Below, one piece after another: positions 1-8,900 of a DNA stretch of 24,857 nt (positions are counted from its first letter, which is position 1; the number at the start of each line of letters is the position of its first letter). The DNA comes from Verrucomicrobia bacterium UBA1727. Its GTDB lineage: Bacteria; Verrucomicrobiota; Kiritimatiellia; RFP12; UBA1067. Position numbers and translations under genes: made by a program. Where the stretch lies: positions 33,643 through 58,499 of the forward strand of contig DCIL01000031.1 of NCBI GenBank assembly GCA_002315875.1, in the 5' to 3' direction. Below the pieces are notes generated by a model, which worked only from the letters and a program-made list of their open reading frames with translations, was not told the DNA's origin and searched no databases.

Positions 1-1
1 G

Positions 2-283
2 ATGGACGGCGAGCTGCAGTTCGATGCGGCGATCGTTCCGTCCGTCGGCAAGCAGAAGAATCCGAACGGACAGATCCAGGGCAATGCCAACGTCTTCATC
101 TTCCCCGATCTCAATGCCGGCAACATCGGTTACAAGATCGCCCAGCGCCTCGGCAAGGCGGACGCGATTGGTCCGAACCTGCAGGGACTTGCGAAGGCGA
201 TGAACGACTTGTCGCGCGGTTGCAACGCCGAGGACATCGTCGGCACGATCGCGGTGACGTTGCTGCAGAGCACTACTAAGTGA
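2..283 (+). CDS. pta: Phosphate acetyltransferase, C-terminal part (5' truncated by window edge)
   Basis: Phosphate acetyltransferase interconverts acetyl-CoA and acetyl phosphate in the Pta-AckA acetate pathway in the cytosol. The visible 93 residues match the C-terminal end of the PTA_PTB domain: an LQFDAAIVPSVG stretch, then NVFIFPDLNAGNIGYKIAQR, then IGPNLQGLAKAMNDLSRG and a closing DIVGTIAVTLLQS. Each aligns by eye with the end of E. coli Pta. The ATG at position 2 is most likely an internal Met, because the family needs about 230 more upstream residues for this domain alone. It ends 18 nt before kdsD, so the two may be cotranscribed. I cannot tell whether it is the long (with DRTGG/CobB-like N-terminus) or the short form. 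Confidence 0.93.
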   Translation: MDGELQFDAAIVPSVGKQKNPNGQIQGNANVFIFPDLNAGNIGYKIAQRLGKADAIGPNLQGLAKAMNDLSRGCNAEDIVGTIAVTLLQSTTK

Positions 284-301
284 GAGAGAATAAAATTGCG
301 A

Positions 302-1300
302 ATGACTGAGCGAGAGATGATTGACAGGGCCAAGGAGGTCTTCGACATCGAGATCAAGGGTCTCGAGGCCGTGAAGGCCTCGCTTGGTCCGTCATTTGTC
401 GCTGCCGTCAGTCGCATTCTTGAAGTGACGAACAACGGCGGAATCGCCGTCGTCACCGGGGTAGGCAAGAATCTTCACATCGCCGAGAAGATGAGCGCCA
501 TCTTCGCCTCGACCGGAACGCGTTCGATCGTGCTTAATCCGGTTCAGGCGATGCACGGCGATCTCGGAATGGTTACGGCTCGCGATGTGTTGATCGCGCT
601 CTCGTTCAGCGGAGAGTCCGAAGAGGTCGTGCGGCTTATCCCCGCCATTCGCCGTCATGGACTTGAGATCATCTCGATGACCGGGTGCAGCGATTCCACG
701 CTTGCCAGGCTTTCGGATATCCATATTGAGATTCCGTGCGGCAAGGAGGCGTGTCCGTTCGGTATGGCGCCGACCAATTCGACTACGGCTACGATGGCGA
801 TGGGCGATGCCCTCGCGATGGCGCTTCTTGATGCGCGGCAGTTTACGATCGAGCAGTACGCAGGCAATCATCCTGCGGGTGCGATCGGTAAGGCGCTGGT
901 GCTCAAGGTGTCCGATATCATGCGCACGAACGAGCATCTGGCGCTGGTGAAGCCCGAGACCACGGTGATGGAAGCGGTGATGGCGATGACTGCTGCGAAG
1001 GGCGGCAGTGCGATTGCGATCGGTCCTGACGGCGAGCTCAAGGGCATCTTCACCGATGGGGATTTCAGAAGGGTGATGGCGACCGAGAGGGATGAGGGCA
1101 AGGAGCAGAAGATTCTTAATCGTCCTATCTCCGAGGTGATGACGAAGTCGCCGTCATTCGTTTTCGATGATCAGTACGCGGCGGATCTCCTGAAGATCTT
1201 CGAGAAGAAGCATATTGACGATCTGCCGGTGTGCAATCGGGATGGTAAGGTGGTGGGATTGGTGGACATCCAGGATCTGCCGAAGATGAAGGTGATGTGA
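302..1300 (+). CDS. kdsD: D-arabinose 5-phosphate isomerase, KpsF/GutQ/KdsD family
   Basis: It converts ribulose 5-phosphate to arabinose 5-phosphate, the first step towards Kdo for LPS, in the cytosol. The 332-residue protein has the family layout: an N-terminal SIS sugar-isomerase domain (about residues 30-175) followed by two CBS domains (about 205-330). The residues equivalent to the E. coli KdsD active site are present: K56 in GVGKN, E105 in GESEE, E149 in KEACP and H190 in NHPAG. The ATG at 302 is preferred. A TTG at 296 in the same frame would add only two residues, and upstream there is only a weak GAGAGA purine stretch. It follows pta by 18 nt. Its presence supports a Kdo-containing envelope, in line with the LPS-type genes further on. 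Confidence 0.93.
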   Translation: MTEREMIDRAKEVFDIEIKGLEAVKASLGPSFVAAVSRILEVTNNGGIAVVTGVGKNLHIAEKMSAIFASTGTRSIVLNPVQAMHGDLGMVTARDVLIALSFSGESEEVVRLIPAIRRHGLEIISMTGCSDSTLARLSDIHIEIPCGKEACPFGMAPTNSTTATMAMGDALAMALLDARQFTIEQYAGNHPAGAIGKALVLKVSDIMRTNEHLALVKPETTVMEAVMAMTAAKGGSAIAIGPDGELKGIFTDGDFRRVMATERDEGKEQKILNRPISEVMTKSPSFVFDDQYAADLLKIFEKKHIDDLPVCNRDGKVVGLVDIQDLPKMKVM

Positions 1301-1336
1301 TTGTAAATCGTAATTTTAAATCGAAAGGAGTAAGCT

Positions 1337-2077
1337 ATGAAGAAAATCATGACAACTAAGATGGTGATGGCGGTTACGGTAGCGCTTGCGGCAGTCACGC
1401 TTTTCGGAGCGCCTGCGTCCGCGAAGAAGAAGAGTGCGAAGGGGGCGATTCAGGCCATGGCCGGCAATGATGACGGACCTTCCACGGTCGGCAAGGAAGC
1501 CAAGGTGCTTATCGACCAGATGCCCAAGACGGGTCAGGCCTGCTGCTTCAATGCGCCTGGCATCCAGGGCGGAACGCTCATCGGTCAGTGCTACAAGAAG
1601 CCGCGTCAGTGGATCGTCATCGAAACTAAGTATACCACCTTCGCGAAGTTCCTCGAGCAGCTTACCTTCACTTGGCATGTCATGCTCGATGTCAAGAAGG
1701 CGACGGAGAACAAGGGCAATCGCGCCGGGGTTTCGGCATACAGCTATTTCTCGACTTCGACGACCTACTTCAACATTCCGCAGGGTTCGCACGCTGCCTG
1801 CGTCTGTCTGCCGCCGTCGTATCTTGAACTTTATGGTGCGCCGATGGCGATCGGCTTTGAGGTGTCCAACCAGAACGGCGATGTGCTCGCCGGCGGTACG
1901 GTAAGTGAAATTCCGGGCATCAAGGCCAATGACAAGTTCTGGGAGAACCAGGAGATTCTCAACAAGGCCGGTAAGGACGGCAAGCCGCTCGTGGAGCGTC
2001 GTCAGGGTCTTGTTGATCGCTCGAAGACGATTTGGGCGCTGGTGAATCCCAACGATTACGAAGCGACGATGCAGTAA
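1337..2077 (+). CDS. Exported Amuc_1102-like protein of the pilus module
   Basis: A 246-residue exported protein. Residues 1-29 form a signal peptide: a basic start, a hydrophobic core at 9-25 and an APASA end with likely cleavage before K30. The next stretch is Lys-rich. The mature part is mixed polar with Cys pairs (QACCFN and AACVCLPP), which could form disulfides in the periplasm. The start is well set by AAAGGAG at 1324-1330, 6 nt upstream. The gene sits directly before the PilM-like gene, where Akkermansia has Amuc_1102. I assign it mainly from this position, as I cannot recall enough of the Amuc_1102 sequence to align it. The biochemical role is unknown; a structural or accessory pilus role is inferred. 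The gap to the next start is 9 nt, so it is probably cotranscribed. Confidence 0.6.
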   Translation: MKKIMTTKMVMAVTVALAAVTLFGAPASAKKKSAKGAIQAMAGNDDGPSTVGKEAKVLIDQMPKTGQACCFNAPGIQGGTLIGQCYKKPRQWIVIETKYTTFAKFLEQLTFTWHVMLDVKKATENKGNRAGVSAYSYFSTSTTYFNIPQGSHAACVCLPPSYLELYGAPMAIGFEVSNQNGDVLAGGTVSEIPGIKANDKFWENQEILNKAGKDGKPLVERRQGLVDRSKTIWALVNPNDYEATMQ

Positions 2078-2086
2078 GGAAAGTTT

Positions 2087-3694
2087 ATGGCAAAGAAGAT
2101 ATTAGCGCTTAACATTGGCGCCGCGCAGGTCGAGCTTGCGGAATACGAGCTCGGTGCAAAGGGTGCGCTGACGCTTGCCAATTACGGAGTGGCTGCGCTC
2201 GCGGCGCCGTTGGAAGGCGGGAATGCCGGCACGGTACTCACGCCGGCGATTCTCGAGATTGTCCGCGAGAAGGGGATTCGTCCCGGCGCCGTGGCGATTT
2301 CCGTTTCGGGACAGATGGTGTTCCCGAAATTCGCGGCAGTGCCGATGGCGGGCGGTGAAGAGAAGTTCGAGCAGATGGTCCGTATCGAGATCGAGCAGAA
2401 CATACCCTTCCCGATCGACGAAATGGTCTGCGACCGCCAGGTGCTCGGCGATACCGAGGATGGTGACAAGTCGGTGATGATCGTTGCCGCGAAGACCGAT
2501 CAGATCGAGGATTTGACGTCCGCCGTGGCCGCAGCCGGCTTCACGCCCGAGTTCGTTGATGCCGCGCCGCTCGCGCTCGTGAATGCGCTTCGGTATAATC
2601 GTCCTGAAGCGGCGGATGAATGCGCGATTATTCTTGATATTGGTTCGAAGACCTCGTCCCTCGTCATTACTGAGGGAGACAAGCTCTACAACCGGTCGAT
2701 TCCCGTCGCCGGCAATACGCTCACCAAGGAAATTTCCAACGCGCTTGGTTGTGGTCCCGAGGAAGCCGAGGAATTCAAGACGACGAGCGCCTACGTTTCG
2801 ATGGGTGGTGTGACCGAGGATGAAAACGAAGCGGCCGATCGGGTAGCGAAGGTCTGCCGTGCGGTGATGACGCGTCTTCATGCGGAAATCTCGCGGTCCA
2901 TAAATTTCTATCGGGGACAGCAGAAGGGTGGCGCGCCGACGCGGCTTTATATCACAGGCGGCACGGCGCTTCTTCCGCAGATCGACGTATTCTTCGCCGA
3001 ATCGCTCGGCATCGAAGTCGAGTTCTTCAATCCGTTCGAGCGCATCGGCGTTGGACCGAAGGTCGATCAGTCCGTCTTCGAGGCGAGTGTTCCCATGATT
3101 GCCGCGACGGCGGGTATCGCCGTACACGCGGCCGAAGTCGCGCGCTTCGTAATCAACCTGTTGCCGCCCGCGCTCATTGAGGAGCGTGCGGAAAAGGCGA
3201 AGATTCCGTTTGTGATCGCTGGTGGGGTGGCGCTTGTCGCCGCGCTCGTGCTCGTCATGCTTGCGTTCGATCGTGAGGCGGAATCGATTGCCGCCCGTCG
3301 TGATGCGGTGTCGGGCAAGGTTTCCAATCTGGTGGCAATGGACAAGAAAGTCAAGGCGGCAGACGAGAAGCTTAATGGTGTAATGCAGGAGGCCTCCGCC
3401 TTCCAGAAGCAGCTTGCGGACCGCGGTGCAATTGTTCGACAAGTCAACGCAGTCAGAAGCGCGCTCGTCAAGGGAATGTGGATCGATCGCTGGGACAATA
3501 ACCGCGTCGTCATCCGTTACTGGCGAGATCTCGTCAAGGCCGTTCCCGGCAAGACGCCCGGCGAGACGGTTGTCGACAAGCTCAAGGGCAAGATTGCCGC
3601 GATTGATCCCGCTTCGGTGAAGATCGCCGATATGAGTGCCATTGGCAAGGATTCGCAGATTGAACAGGTTACTGTGGAGTTGAAATTCAAATGA
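2087..3694 (+). CDS. pilM: PilM-like actin-fold ATPase fused to a PilN-like membrane segment (Amuc_1101 family)
   Basis: PilM proteins are cytosolic actin-like ATPases that anchor the type IV pilus inner-membrane platform through PilN. Residues 1-345 show the PilM pattern: an N-terminal strand (ILALNIGAAQVELAEY), the phosphate-loop-like DIGSKTSSLVI at 184, SIPVAGNTLTKEI just after, and GGTALLPQIDVFF at 291 followed by FNPFERI. Unlike stand-alone PilM (about 350 residues), the chain continues through one membrane helix at 373-394 and a coiled coil at about 395-450. It ends in a small C-terminal domain of about 80 residues in the position of PilN. Length is 535 residues. The start follows AAGGAAAG at 2076-2083. 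Its stop overlaps the next start (ATGA at 3691-3694), implying coupled translation and equal stoichiometry with the PilO-like partner. Confidence 0.88.
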   Translation: MAKKILALNIGAAQVELAEYELGAKGALTLANYGVAALAAPLEGGNAGTVLTPAILEIVREKGIRPGAVAISVSGQMVFPKFAAVPMAGGEEKFEQMVRIEIEQNIPFPIDEMVCDRQVLGDTEDGDKSVMIVAAKTDQIEDLTSAVAAAGFTPEFVDAAPLALVNALRYNRPEAADECAIILDIGSKTSSLVITEGDKLYNRSIPVAGNTLTKEISNALGCGPEEAEEFKTTSAYVSMGGVTEDENEAADRVAKVCRAVMTRLHAEISRSINFYRGQQKGGAPTRLYITGGTALLPQIDVFFAESLGIEVEFFNPFERIGVGPKVDQSVFEASVPMIAATAGIAVHAAEVARFVINLLPPALIEERAEKAKIPFVIAGGVALVAALVLVMLAFDREAESIAARRDAVSGKVSNLVAMDKKVKAADEKLNGVMQEASAFQKQLADRGAIVRQVNAVRSALVKGMWIDRWDNNRVVIRYWRDLVKAVPGKTPGETVVDKLKGKIAAIDPASVKIADMSAIGKDSQIEQVTVELKFK

Positions 3695-4728
3695 ACCGCA
3701 ACAAATTGATACTTAGCATCACGGGCGGCGTCATCGGCGTCGCGGTGCTGGCTTCCGCGTTTTTCGCGTGGAGCGCCTACAGTTCCAAGGTCACCGCTCT
3801 GGTTGGTGATGAAGAAGAGGGCGTGGACGGACTTGACAACGTGCAGGACAAGGTGCGGCAGTTCTCCAGCAAGCCGATCTATCCGTGCCTTCAGAGTGTG
3901 AAGGCGCTGGAGTCCAACGCGACGGTTGTTGCCGAGTGGAAGACCGACGCCTACAAGCTCGCGTCCCGTGGTGATCGCGTCTACAAGCCGGTTACGCCCG
4001 CGCAGTTCAAGACCGAGATCGTTGCGGATGCCAAGCGTATCGCGGCCATGCCTGGAGCGGTCAATGGGGTTTTCGTAAAACCCGGCTTCGCCTTCGGTCC
4101 GTTCAAGGATTTCGTTGCCGAGGGCAAGATGCCGGCCGAGGCGGATCTTCCGCGGCTTCAGCGCCAGTGGGATGACGTAATCACGTTGGTGGAGATTCTT
4201 CACAATGCCGGAGCCGTCGAACTCGTTGAGGTCGGCTACAAGGTCGCGAAGGCCGAGGTCCAGCCGGAGGATCAGGATGTAGGCAAGAAGAAAAAGAAGA
4301 AGAAGATTCAGCCGAAGGCGGCCAAGAAGCAGGTTGAGGCGAAGAAGAGTGCGTGTGACGTGCAGTCCTACACGATTCAGTTCCGCGCCAAGCCCGATGC
4401 GCTGGTCAAGGCGCTCAATGCCTTTGCGACGGATGAGCGCTTCATTACCGTTGAGTCGATGTCGTTCAATCGCGGACCTACCGACCAGCTGGCGGCGGCG
4501 CTCGGACTTTCGAAGAAGGCCGACGAGGCGTCCAGCTCCGGTTCGCGCCGTCGTGGTCGTCGCGGTGCGGTCCAGCTTGAGGAGCCGAAGAAGGAAGGTG
4601 AAGGCAAGAACGGCATTGTGACCGATCCGTTGCTCGATGATCCGCTGGTGATTACGCTTACGCTTTCGGTTGTTGATTTCGGTTCGCTGGCCGAGGACAC
4701 CAAAGAGTCCAAGGAGGAGAAGAAATGA
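3691..4728 (+). CDS. Amuc_1100-type PilO-like pilus alignment protein
   Basis: This inner-membrane protein of the pilus platform is equivalent to Amuc_1100 of Akkermansia, the protein known as a TLR2-active outer-surface or pilus factor. Residues 6-28 are a membrane helix, followed by a helical stretch. The block TPAQFKTEIVADAKRIAA, the region around LPRLQRQWDDVITLVEILHNAGAVELVEV, and the C-terminal FRAKPDALVKALNAFATDERFITVES all align by eye with Amuc_1100 as I remember it. The very end (VITLTLSVVDF plus an acidic tail) also corresponds. It is 345 residues against 317 in Amuc_1100. The extra length comes largely from a Lys-rich patch (seven Lys at 199-205, then more Lys to about 220) and an Arg-rich loop near 288. 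Start and stop both overlap neighbours by 4 nt. Confidence 0.85.
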   Translation: MNRNKLILSITGGVIGVAVLASAFFAWSAYSSKVTALVGDEEEGVDGLDNVQDKVRQFSSKPIYPCLQSVKALESNATVVAEWKTDAYKLASRGDRVYKPVTPAQFKTEIVADAKRIAAMPGAVNGVFVKPGFAFGPFKDFVAEGKMPAEADLPRLQRQWDDVITLVEILHNAGAVELVEVGYKVAKAEVQPEDQDVGKKKKKKKIQPKAAKKQVEAKKSACDVQSYTIQFRAKPDALVKALNAFATDERFITVESMSFNRGPTDQLAAALGLSKKADEASSSGSRRRGRRGAVQLEEPKKEGEGKNGIVTDPLLDDPLVITLTLSVVDFGSLAEDTKESKEEKK

Positions 4729-5861
4729 TGCCGCGTTTTGAAAACAAGAACTTTTTCGCCGCGCACTGGGAATATCTCGTCCTGGCGGGCGGAATTCTTG
4801 CCGCAATCGGCGGCGGTGTGTTCTTTGCCATGTCGATGGGCGAAGATACGGATATGCTCGCCGCGGAGGAAGCACGGTCGGTGGACGCGATGCGTCCGAA
4901 GAAGAGCGGTGTCAAGGATGTCGATCTGACCGAGTATGTTGCGACTTCGAAGTCGGTGCGCAATCCGGCGACGATAACGGAGATTGATCCGAAGCAGGAG
5001 AGTTTTCTTGCGAGCGAGAAGCGCGTTAAGTGCAAGTGCGGCAAGGCGATCTCCGGCGACATCAAGGCAGTGCCGGCCTGTCCGTACTGCGGGGAGAAGC
5101 AAGCCGAGGAGAAGAAGGTTGTGCTCGATACTGATGGGGACGGCATACCGGATGAGTGGGAGAAGAAGTATGCCCTCAACGTCAACGACGCGGCCGATGC
5201 CAATGCCGACGCGGACGCCGATGGCTTTACCAATCTCGAGGAGTATATGGCGAAGACCGATCCCCGCGATAAGAATGACCATCCCGATTACCTCGATTCG
5301 GTCAAGATTCAGCTGCCGCTCAAGGAAACCAAGATGCCCTTCGCCTTCACTAAGGCGCAGAAGATTCCTGCCGGCTGGCGCTGTACTTTCATCGATCTGT
5401 CGCGTAAGAACGACTATGGTCAGTTGGGTCGCTCTTTCACCGCTGTGGTCGGGGAGGCGCTGGCTGACAAGTCAGATAAGAAGAATCCCATCGATTACGG
5501 TTATGTGCTCAAATCCTTCACGGAAAAGAGTGAAAAGCGTGAGCGCAAGGGTATGAAGGGCATGTTTGTGACGATTGACGTTTCGGAAGCGGTTGTCGAG
5601 CGCACGAAGGACAAGAAGAGCGTTCCGCTCGTCATACAGACCGGTCGCAAGCCGCGTCCGCTGGCGGTCGACGTGCAGGCGGTGCTTGTGTATGAGCGCG
5701 GCGAAACCAAGACGTTCGAAGTTGTCGTCGGGGACGAAATCAATCTCAACGGAACCAAGTACAAGGTTGCGGCTGTCGATCGGGTGGGTAAGGGCGCCAA
5801 GGTGACGCTTGAGAACTCGTTGAACGGACGCAAGCGCACCCTTGAAGCCCTTGCACAGTGA
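4725..5861 (+). CDS. Amuc_1099-type pilus protein with zinc-ribbon-like and calcium-loop motifs
   Basis: A 378-residue bitopic membrane protein. Residues 17-38 form one membrane helix, with the rest presumably periplasmic. A possible zinc ribbon is made by C103-x-C105 and C119-x2-C122. From 135 to about 187 there is a run of Asp-rich loops (DTDGDGIPDEW, then DANADADADGF) followed by TDPRDKNDHPD, typical of thrombospondin type 3 or EF-hand-like calcium sites. The C-terminal part ends in a beta-rich region with GDEINLNGTKYKVAAVD, reminiscent of PilP but not proven. By order it takes the place of Amuc_1099. The start could be either Met of the ATGATG at 4725, overlapping the previous stop. The promoter for the secretin lies inside its last codons. 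Confidence 0.72.
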   Translation: MMPRFENKNFFAAHWEYLVLAGGILAAIGGGVFFAMSMGEDTDMLAAEEARSVDAMRPKKSGVKDVDLTEYVATSKSVRNPATITEIDPKQESFLASEKRVKCKCGKAISGDIKAVPACPYCGEKQAEEKKVVLDTDGDGIPDEWEKKYALNVNDAADANADADADGFTNLEEYMAKTDPRDKNDHPDYLDSVKIQLPLKETKMPFAFTKAQKIPAGWRCTFIDLSRKNDYGQLGRSFTAVVGEALADKSDKKNPIDYGYVLKSFTEKSEKRERKGMKGMFVTIDVSEAVVERTKDKKSVPLVIQTGRKPRPLAVDVQAVLVYERGETKTFEVVVGDEINLNGTKYKVAAVDRVGKGAKVTLENSLNGRKRTLEALAQ

Positions 5862-5879
5862 CTCAGTATTTAGTATAAT
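5851..5879 (+). promoter_or_regulatory. Sigma70-like promoter for the secretin gene
   Basis: TTGCAC (5851-5856) and TATAAT (5874-5879) are separated by 17 nt, an almost ideal sigma70-type spacing. The -35 box lies in the last codons of the Amuc_1099-like gene and the -10 in the 51-nt gap before the secretin. Transcription would start near 5886, followed by AAGGAG at 5893-5898 and AGGTGG at 5900-5905 before the ATG at 5913. This would let the outer-membrane secretin be made independently of the inner-membrane genes. Confidence 0.7.
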
Positions 5880-5912
5880 TCTTTACATTCATAAGGAGTA
5901 GGTGGTCGAATT

Positions 5913-8900
5913 ATGACGAACATCAGGAACTTTGCAGCCCTGACTGCGACAATTGCCGTTGTCGCATTCTCCAATCATGCTGTCGGGCAGGATGATCTTG
6001 ACGATCTTCTGAAAGATCTCGAGAGCGATAAACCCGCGTCTGCGGCGCCGGCGGCTGCCAAGCCCGTCGAGGAGAAGAAGGCTGAGGTGAAGGCCGAGGC
6101 TGAGGTGAAGAAGGCCGAGGAGCCGAAGGTCGAGGCGAAGGCCGAAGAAGTTAAGGCTGAGGTCAAGGCTGAGGAGAAAAAGGAAGAGGCCGTAGCGAAG
6201 GTTGAGGAGCCGAAGACGGAGGTTAAGGCCGAGGTCAAGGCCGAGGCGAAGGTCGAGCCAAAAACTGAGGAAAAGAAAGAAGAAGCCGTAGCGAAGGCCG
6301 AGGAGCCGAAGGCCGAGGCTGAGGCCAAGGCTGAAGAACCTGTAGCTAAGGCTGAAGAGCCAAAGTCGAAGGCTGAAGAGCCGAAGGCAGCGGCTGAGGT
6401 TGTAGCGAAGGCCGAGGAGCCGAAGGCAGAGGCCGAGCCGAAGACCGGGAAGTCCGCCAGGTTTGCAGGCCCCGACGCCGAACTTCTCGATAACCTGAGC
6501 AACACCGAGCGTCTTCGTCGGCTTGCGCTGGACGAGCAGGCAAAGCGTGAGATCAACGCGGCCCGCGAGGCGATGGGAAATGACGAGTACAACGAGGCGG
6601 TGAGCCATTACGGTCTGGCAATCAAGTTTCTCAATGACCGTCCATCCTCGAAGAATCTGCGCAAGGAGTGCGAACAGGGTATTGCCGAGGGGCTCTACCG
6701 TGCGGCGCTTGTGGAAAATGACATTGGTCGTCGCGACGCGGCAATCAAGTTGATGGAGCAGGCGTTGGGTATGCGGCATCCGAAGGCGCGGCGGGTGTTG
6801 GAAAAATGGACTTCCTCAGAGGAGAAGGTTGTTGAAACCAAGACGGCGGTCGCTCCTCGGAGCACTGAAAAGTTCAAGGGTGAACGCGAACAGATCCGCA
6901 AGCATCTCAAGCGTTCTCGTCAGTACCTCGCCCTTCGCAATATGAAGAAGGCGCTTGAAGAGGTGGAGATTGTTCTGGTCAGCGATCCTTATAATCAAGA
7001 GGCGATCCGTCTTCGCAAGGCGATTCAGAAGAAGCGTCAGACGATCCTTCAGCAGGAGCGTGTCAGTGCGCGCGACGGTATGATTGCCGATGTGGACGAA
7101 GCATGGCGTCCTGTTTACGCTGTGAATGCCGCGCAGCTCAATGCGCAGGCCGCGGAAACGGTCAAGAATCAGACGGGTGATGATCCGGAGCGGACGATGG
7201 AGCAGGACATCGAGCGTCGCATGAAGGAAATGCGGCTTCCGACGATTCAGTTCAAGCCGCCGTCAACGATCATTGATGCGGTCGAGTTCTTCGGTCAGGC
7301 CTCGAAGGATTACGATCGTCCCGATATTCCGATCGAGAAGCGTGGCTTTAATATCGTGTTGCGTACTCCGCATGGTGCGATCAAGACCCAGCAGCCGGAA
7401 AAGGCGGAGTCGGATGACTTTGGCTCCAATGACAACGGGGCGAACGAGAATCAGCCGACGAATGGACTTGAGCCGATTCAGACGATTAATGCTTCCGACA
7501 TTTCCTTCCATGAGGCGTTGAAGCTCGTCTGCGATTCTGTCGGTTACAAGTTCATCGTCCGCGGTCCGTTCGTAATGGTAATGCCGCAGGATATGTCCAC
7601 GGCCGAACTCCTATCCCGCAAGTACGATGTTCTCGATGCCTTCCTCGAGCGTATGACTGCGGCTTCAAGCGATGTCAAGGAAATGAAATCCCAGGGCTTT
7701 GGCGGTGGCAACAATGCTAAGAAGGCCGAAGAGGGAGATGAAAACCAAGAGCGCGATTGGAAGGAGTTCTTCTCTCAGATGGGCGTCAAGTGGCCCGAGG
7801 GTTCCTCAATCATGTACATCAAGACGCTTGGCAAGCTCTATGTTCGCAACACTCGCGAAAATCTCGCTGAATTCGAGAAGGTGCTGCAGGAGATGGGCTC
7901 GCAGCCGAAGCTGATCGAAATCGAAACCCGTTTCGTCGAAGTTGCGCAGGACGATCTCAACTCGCTCGGTTTCGAGTGGATTCTCAATAGCGACTATTCG
8001 CTCAATCTCGGAGATAAGCTTGGCAGAGCGCTTGGTGTTCAGCAGGGAACCTTCGCCTCCACGACGGCTACAAAGGGCACATGGGAGAAGGATCAGACTA
8101 CTGGCGCCTGGTCTTATAAGACGGATATGGTGCTTGATAATCAGAAGCTGAATTCGTCAACGGTTGGAGCCAAGTGGAATCGTGCCGATCGCTTCAATTA
8201 CGAGACAGCATCTGGTGAAGTGGTTGACTACAGTTCCATAGCAAATAGAAATATTGGTGTCAATGCGTTCGGTGGGACTTCGCAATACCAGAACGGCAAC
8301 CGGTATCTCTCTACCACTGGCAACCATGTTTCTGGCGAGTCCAAGTCAACGAATGATCAGTTCATGAGAGTGAATGCATTCCTTGGCGATGCCGATCTTT
8401 CGATGATTCTCCACATGCTCTCGCAGCGTAGCGATACGGATCTTCTCTCCGCCCCGAAGGTGGTGACCAAGTCTGGCGAGAATGCGGTCATCAAGGTCGT
8501 TACCGAGTACATCTATCCGCAGGATTACGATGTTCAGCTTCAGTCGAGCTCCTCGAGCTCCGGCGGTGGTTCAAGTTCCGGCGGTGGACAGTCCGCAATT
8601 CTCGCGGTCGTCGAGCCTCAGAACTTCACCATGCGTGAGGTTGGTGTCATTCTCGATGTCACGCCGACCTACTCTGAGGCCAATGGCGGTACGATCGATC
8701 TCGAGCTCAAGCCTCAGGTCGTTGATGAGCCGATCTGGCACAACTACGGTATGCGCATTCCGTTTACCGGCAACAGTTCGTCCGGAACGATGGCGGATAT
8801 CGGAAGCATCTTTAACGGCATGTCCACGGCCCTTGCTCAGATTGGCGCGACATTGTCCGATGCGGACAAGGATGCCATGGCGAAGACGATCGTGGCTTCG

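Noticed and set aside
1301..1336. Possible promoter between kdsD and the exported protein gene
   Set aside because: AT-rich with TTGTAA and TTTAAAT, but no -10 with proper spacing; only the SD is convincing.
2102..3442. Minus-strand open frame of 446 codons opposite the PilM-like gene
   Set aside because: Antisense shadow from codon bias; low-complexity Arg-rich translation and no start signal.
4282..4306. AAG/AAA run in the Amuc_1100-like gene as a frameshift site
   Set aside because: It encodes seven Lys in frame with normal sequence on both sides; no alternative product would be sensible.
3517..4875. Minus-strand open frame of 452 codons opposite the Amuc_1100-like gene
   Set aside because: It spans three coupled plus-strand genes and gives a Leu/Arg-rich product without recognisable domains.
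5889..6779. Minus-strand open frame with Leu/Gly repeats opposite the secretin linker
   Set aside because: The repeats are simply the complement of the KAE coding repeats.
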